The notes beneath the pieces are model-generated. The model was not told where the DNA came from. It was given only the letters and a program-made list of their open reading frames with translations, and searched no databases. Positions 63,677-64,000 of a DNA stretch of 64,000 nucleotides are shown here, piece after piece. The stretch's first letter is position 1; every line of letters begins with the position of its first letter. Source of the DNA: Pseudooceanicola nanhaiensis DSM 18065 (GTDB lineage: Bacteria > Pseudomonadota > Alphaproteobacteria > Rhodobacterales > Rhodobacteraceae). Location: positions 120,414 to 184,413 of the forward strand of contig NZ_JHZF01000016.1 in the NCBI RefSeq assembly GCF_000688295.1. The letters are read 5' to 3'. The translations under genes and the position numbers were made by a program.

Positions 63677-64000
63677 GGCTCTGTTGCACAAATCGGCTGA
63701 ACGCCGAGGTTCCCCTTTCCCCGGACAGACTTATCCCACAGCTTCCGTGACGGGTATGCCGAGCGCGGTGTAGCCGTTCAGGACAGCGATGCGGACCTGG
63801 AGCTCGGCGACCTGTCGGTCGAAGTCTCGCGCCATGAGCCGCTGGCCCAGCAGTTTCACACAATGCATCTTGGTCTCGACGCGGCTCCTGCGGTGGTATC
63901 CGCTCCATCGTCGCCAGAGGGCCCGGCCGAGGTATTTCGCGGCGCGCAGGGCCTCGTTTCGTGCGGCCGCGCCAGCTGTGATCACCTTCCACGGCTTGGC
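63677..64000 (-). mobile_element. IS5-family insertion sequence (partial, runs off the window)
   Basis: The outer end begins GGCTCTGTTGCACAAATCGG on the plus strand, a typical IS5-group terminus. The other end and the target duplication are outside the window. It interrupts the HEPN-motif gene. Confidence 0.8.
63731..64000 (-). CDS. IS5-family transposase, C-terminal part
   Basis: Ninety codons read as the C-terminal end of an IS5-family DDE transposase: basic GYHRRSRVETKMHCVKLLGQ, with the catalytic Glu in RVETK, then RLMARDFDRQVAELQVRIAV and NGYTALGIPV. The frame stays open to the window edge, so the N-terminal two thirds and start are missing. Stop TAA at 63731. Confidence 0.85.
   Translation of the reverse strand, partial: AKPWKVITAGAAARNEALRAAKYLGRALWRRWSGYHRRSRVETKMHCVKLLGQRLMARDFDRQVAELQVRIAVLNGYTALGIPVTEAVG

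Larger units (their letters stand above)
56862..64000. mobile_element. Genomic island inserted at the tRNA-Phe 3' end (right end outside window)
   Basis: Directly after the tRNA CCA the sequence loses the compact high-GC coding character: genes are AT-richer, gaps of 300-440 bp appear, and remnants of IS3 and IS5 elements and a possible integrase tail are present. Cargo consists of PIN, TIR-like, HEPN-motif and unknown genes. No second copy of the tRNA 3' end occurs before 64000, so the far junction is not seen. Boundary by inspection only. Confidence 0.75.

Overview
This is a high-GC alphaproteobacterial chromosome segment, most likely from a member of the Rhodobacterales (Rhodobacter/Paracoccus/Roseobacter relatives). 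That assignment rests on the gene content: an fds-type NAD-linked formate dehydrogenase operon with its LysR regulator, heterotetrameric sarcosine oxidase (soxBDAG), a ccmABCDG cytochrome c maturation run, the hisD - UPF0262 - low-molecular-weight phosphatase and infA - maf - short RNase E/G - yacG - tRNA-Phe groups, and a family of short intergenic repeats of a type I associate with this order. No database search was possible, so family names rest on motifs read by eye.

Positions 1-56,861 are ordinary core chromosome, tightly packed and strongly GC-rich. In order: the C-terminal part of an Atm1-type ABC exporter; a methyltransferase; an RND efflux pump with its adaptor on the minus strand; an outer-membrane/ribosome group (YfgM-like, bamB, der); the formate dehydrogenase block (fdsR, fdsG, fdsB, a DUF4287 gene, fdsA, fdhD, fdsD); a membrane protein and serS; the secretion block yajC-secD-secF; ccmABCDG; three minus-strand Tad-like pilin/VWA genes; glutamate dehydrogenase; soxBDAG; a 1134-residue proline-rich membrane protein; O-acetylhomoserine sulfhydrylase; a run of single genes (NYN nuclease, SMR transporter, sugar-transferase-like protein, quinone oxidoreductase with SDR, holin-like protein with DUF883, a secreted cupredoxin-like protein, an SRAP protein); then hisD through yacG and tRNA-Phe.

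From the 3' end of tRNA-Phe (56,862) to the window end the character changes. Base composition becomes mixed to AT-rich, gene density drops, and IS debris appears. This looks like an integrative genomic island using the tRNA-Phe 3' end. Next to the tRNA lie a possible integrase C-terminal remnant and a broken IS3-family element. Beyond them are a DUF4935-type PIN-domain protein, an unknown protein with a C-terminal zinc ribbon, an overlapping two-gene unit (TIR-like protein plus small RipA-like multi-spanning membrane protein), an unknown protein with a deoxyribosyltransferase/TIR-like start, and a HEPN-motif protein whose 5' end has been cut off by an IS5-family element that runs off the window. 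This cargo resembles an antiviral defence island. The TIR-like plus membrane-protein pair is the best candidate for a poorly described system.

A second theme is intergenic structure. At least nine copies of a 33-bp element lie between genes, usually with a hairpin of unrelated sequence on the GGAGGC side. Two of them face each other as a perfect inverted repeat around a 207-bp hairpin-rich element upstream of ccmA. The fds operon also carries a three-unit 45-bp hairpin array before fdsA and an OxyR-like palindrome before fdsG.
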